In this document: piece after piece, positions 44,919 to 45,407 of the stretch
Layout: the number at the start of each line of letters is the position of its first letter
Position numbering within the stretch: position 1 is the stretch's first letter
Assembly: GCA_900660155.1 (NCBI GenBank)
Contig: CABFPE010000007.1
Coordinates: 2,899,893-2,945,299 of the forward strand
DNA from: Hofstenia miamia
Taxonomy: Eukaryota > Xenacoelomorpha > Acoela > Hofsteniidae
Direction: 5' to 3'
DNA: 45,407 nucleotides
Position numbers and translations under genes: made by a program
The notes under the pieces: generated by a model
Databases searched by the model: none
The model's input: only the letters and a program-made list of their open reading frames with translations
Told to the model about the DNA's origin: nothing

Positions 44919-45029
44919 GGGTTTCAGATTCCTGCGGTAAAGTAGAATATATTGAAACGCCTTTCCTCTGCAAAGTGTTAATTTTTCGTTTTTTTCTGGG
45001 AAATAATACATAATTCACTATTGCGCAAT
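44919..45029 (-). promoter_or_regulatory. Gene C candidate promoter / first-exon region
   Basis: On the minus strand, ATTGCGCAAT at 45020-45029 is followed about 100 bp later by the splice donor GAAACCC|GTAAGC (exon end at 44919). A frame from ATGTATTATTTCCC stays open for 31 codons to the donor. Gene A has a similar start, but the phases at the donor differ. The matching position in A and B supports a shared promoter region. Confidence 0.5.
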
Positions 45030-45407
45030 ATTACAAAACAAAATGAAATATTGCACCACTATCAACTAATAATAATAATAGCTTTTCTTAGAATTTGTCG
45101 TGTTTCCCTAAATGTATCTAACAATTGATAACTCACCATTTTTTCGTCAAGCCAAAAAAAATTAAATATTAAAAAACAAAATGAAAAATTGGACAAAAAT
45201 CAACTAAAAATAATAATCATTTTTCTTATCGATACAAAGGAAATAATATATATATATACAGTATATATATAACCATTTTTTCGTCAAGCCAAAAAAAATT
45301 AAATGATCTTAAATGTATTTAGTCATCAATCAAAAATTGAACAAAAAACTTAACTCCAGATATATCAATCATTTTGCTTATCAATGCAAAGGAAAAAATA
45401 TATATAT
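45030..45407. repeat. AT-rich tandem repeat at the window end
   Basis: About 137-bp units: ACCATTTTTTCGTCAAGCC at 45135 recurs at 45272, each followed by AAAAAAATTAAAT and an ATCATTTTKCTTATC motif, then GCAAAGGAAA and a TA run. An older, partial unit may start near 45048. It runs off the window. Confidence 0.75.

Overview
The window is AT-rich eukaryotic DNA from an invertebrate-type metazoan. The sequence shows split genes with GT/AG junctions, long introns, a TRAF-type MATH gene family, and a dense mix of LINE, Tc1, piggyBac and hAT elements. I cannot fix the species. AT-rich genomes such as those of Hydra or arachnids would fit, but that is inference. There are no bacterial genes, rRNA, tRNA or CRISPR arrays, and I saw no retrovirus-like or Polinton-like element.

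The host content is a tandem family of three TRAF-like genes, all on the minus strand. Gene A has its 3' exons at 2799-5187, gene B at 24148-26614 and gene C at 39886-41607. Each has a coiled-coil exon (62-71 codons) joined in phase 0 to a terminal exon of 192-193 codons carrying a TRAF-C/MATH domain. All six exons are open. No RING or TRAF zinc finger was convincingly found. Further upstream, diverged blocks shared by the three genes end in a conserved splice donor on the minus strand. That donor lies 72-108 bp from a perfect ATTGCGCAAT palindrome, the C/EBP-type consensus (A near 18.62-18.70 kb, B near 28.02-28.13 kb, C near 44.92-45.03 kb). I read these as the promoter/first-exon regions. 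Gene A would then span about 16 kb, with a first intron swollen by transposons.

Mobile DNA by region: 0.3-2.2 kb and 33.9-39.3 kb hold the same nest of two LINEs in opposite orientation plus a GGGTC-rich MITE, about 99.6% identical between copies. 5.28-5.67 kb is a hAT MITE with a perfect 8-bp target duplication. 5.8-6.9 kb is a one-ended piggyBac remnant with a duplicated flank. 11.9-14.4 kb is a piggyBac with both ends and TTAA duplications. 14.8-15.2 kb is a Tc1-type fragment. 17.4-18.1 kb is a hAT element with a perfect target duplication. 28.3-30.0 kb is a Tc1 element with assembly scars. 31.1-32.4 kb is a hAT-type element. 42.4-43.2 kb holds piggyBac ends with a second duplicated flank.

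The points most worth a second look are the TRAF-like cluster with its shared C/EBP-type site, the divergence gradient across the A/C duplication (intron unalignable, exon 8-15%, 3' flank about 2%, LINE about 0.4%), the two mirror-image one-ended piggyBac remnants, and the near-identical 829-bp repeats of a LINE endonuclease domain. Two N gaps (13655-13735, 26126-26296) and single Ns at duplicated joints (22999, 28548, 29299) show that part of the repeat structure is assembly artefact.
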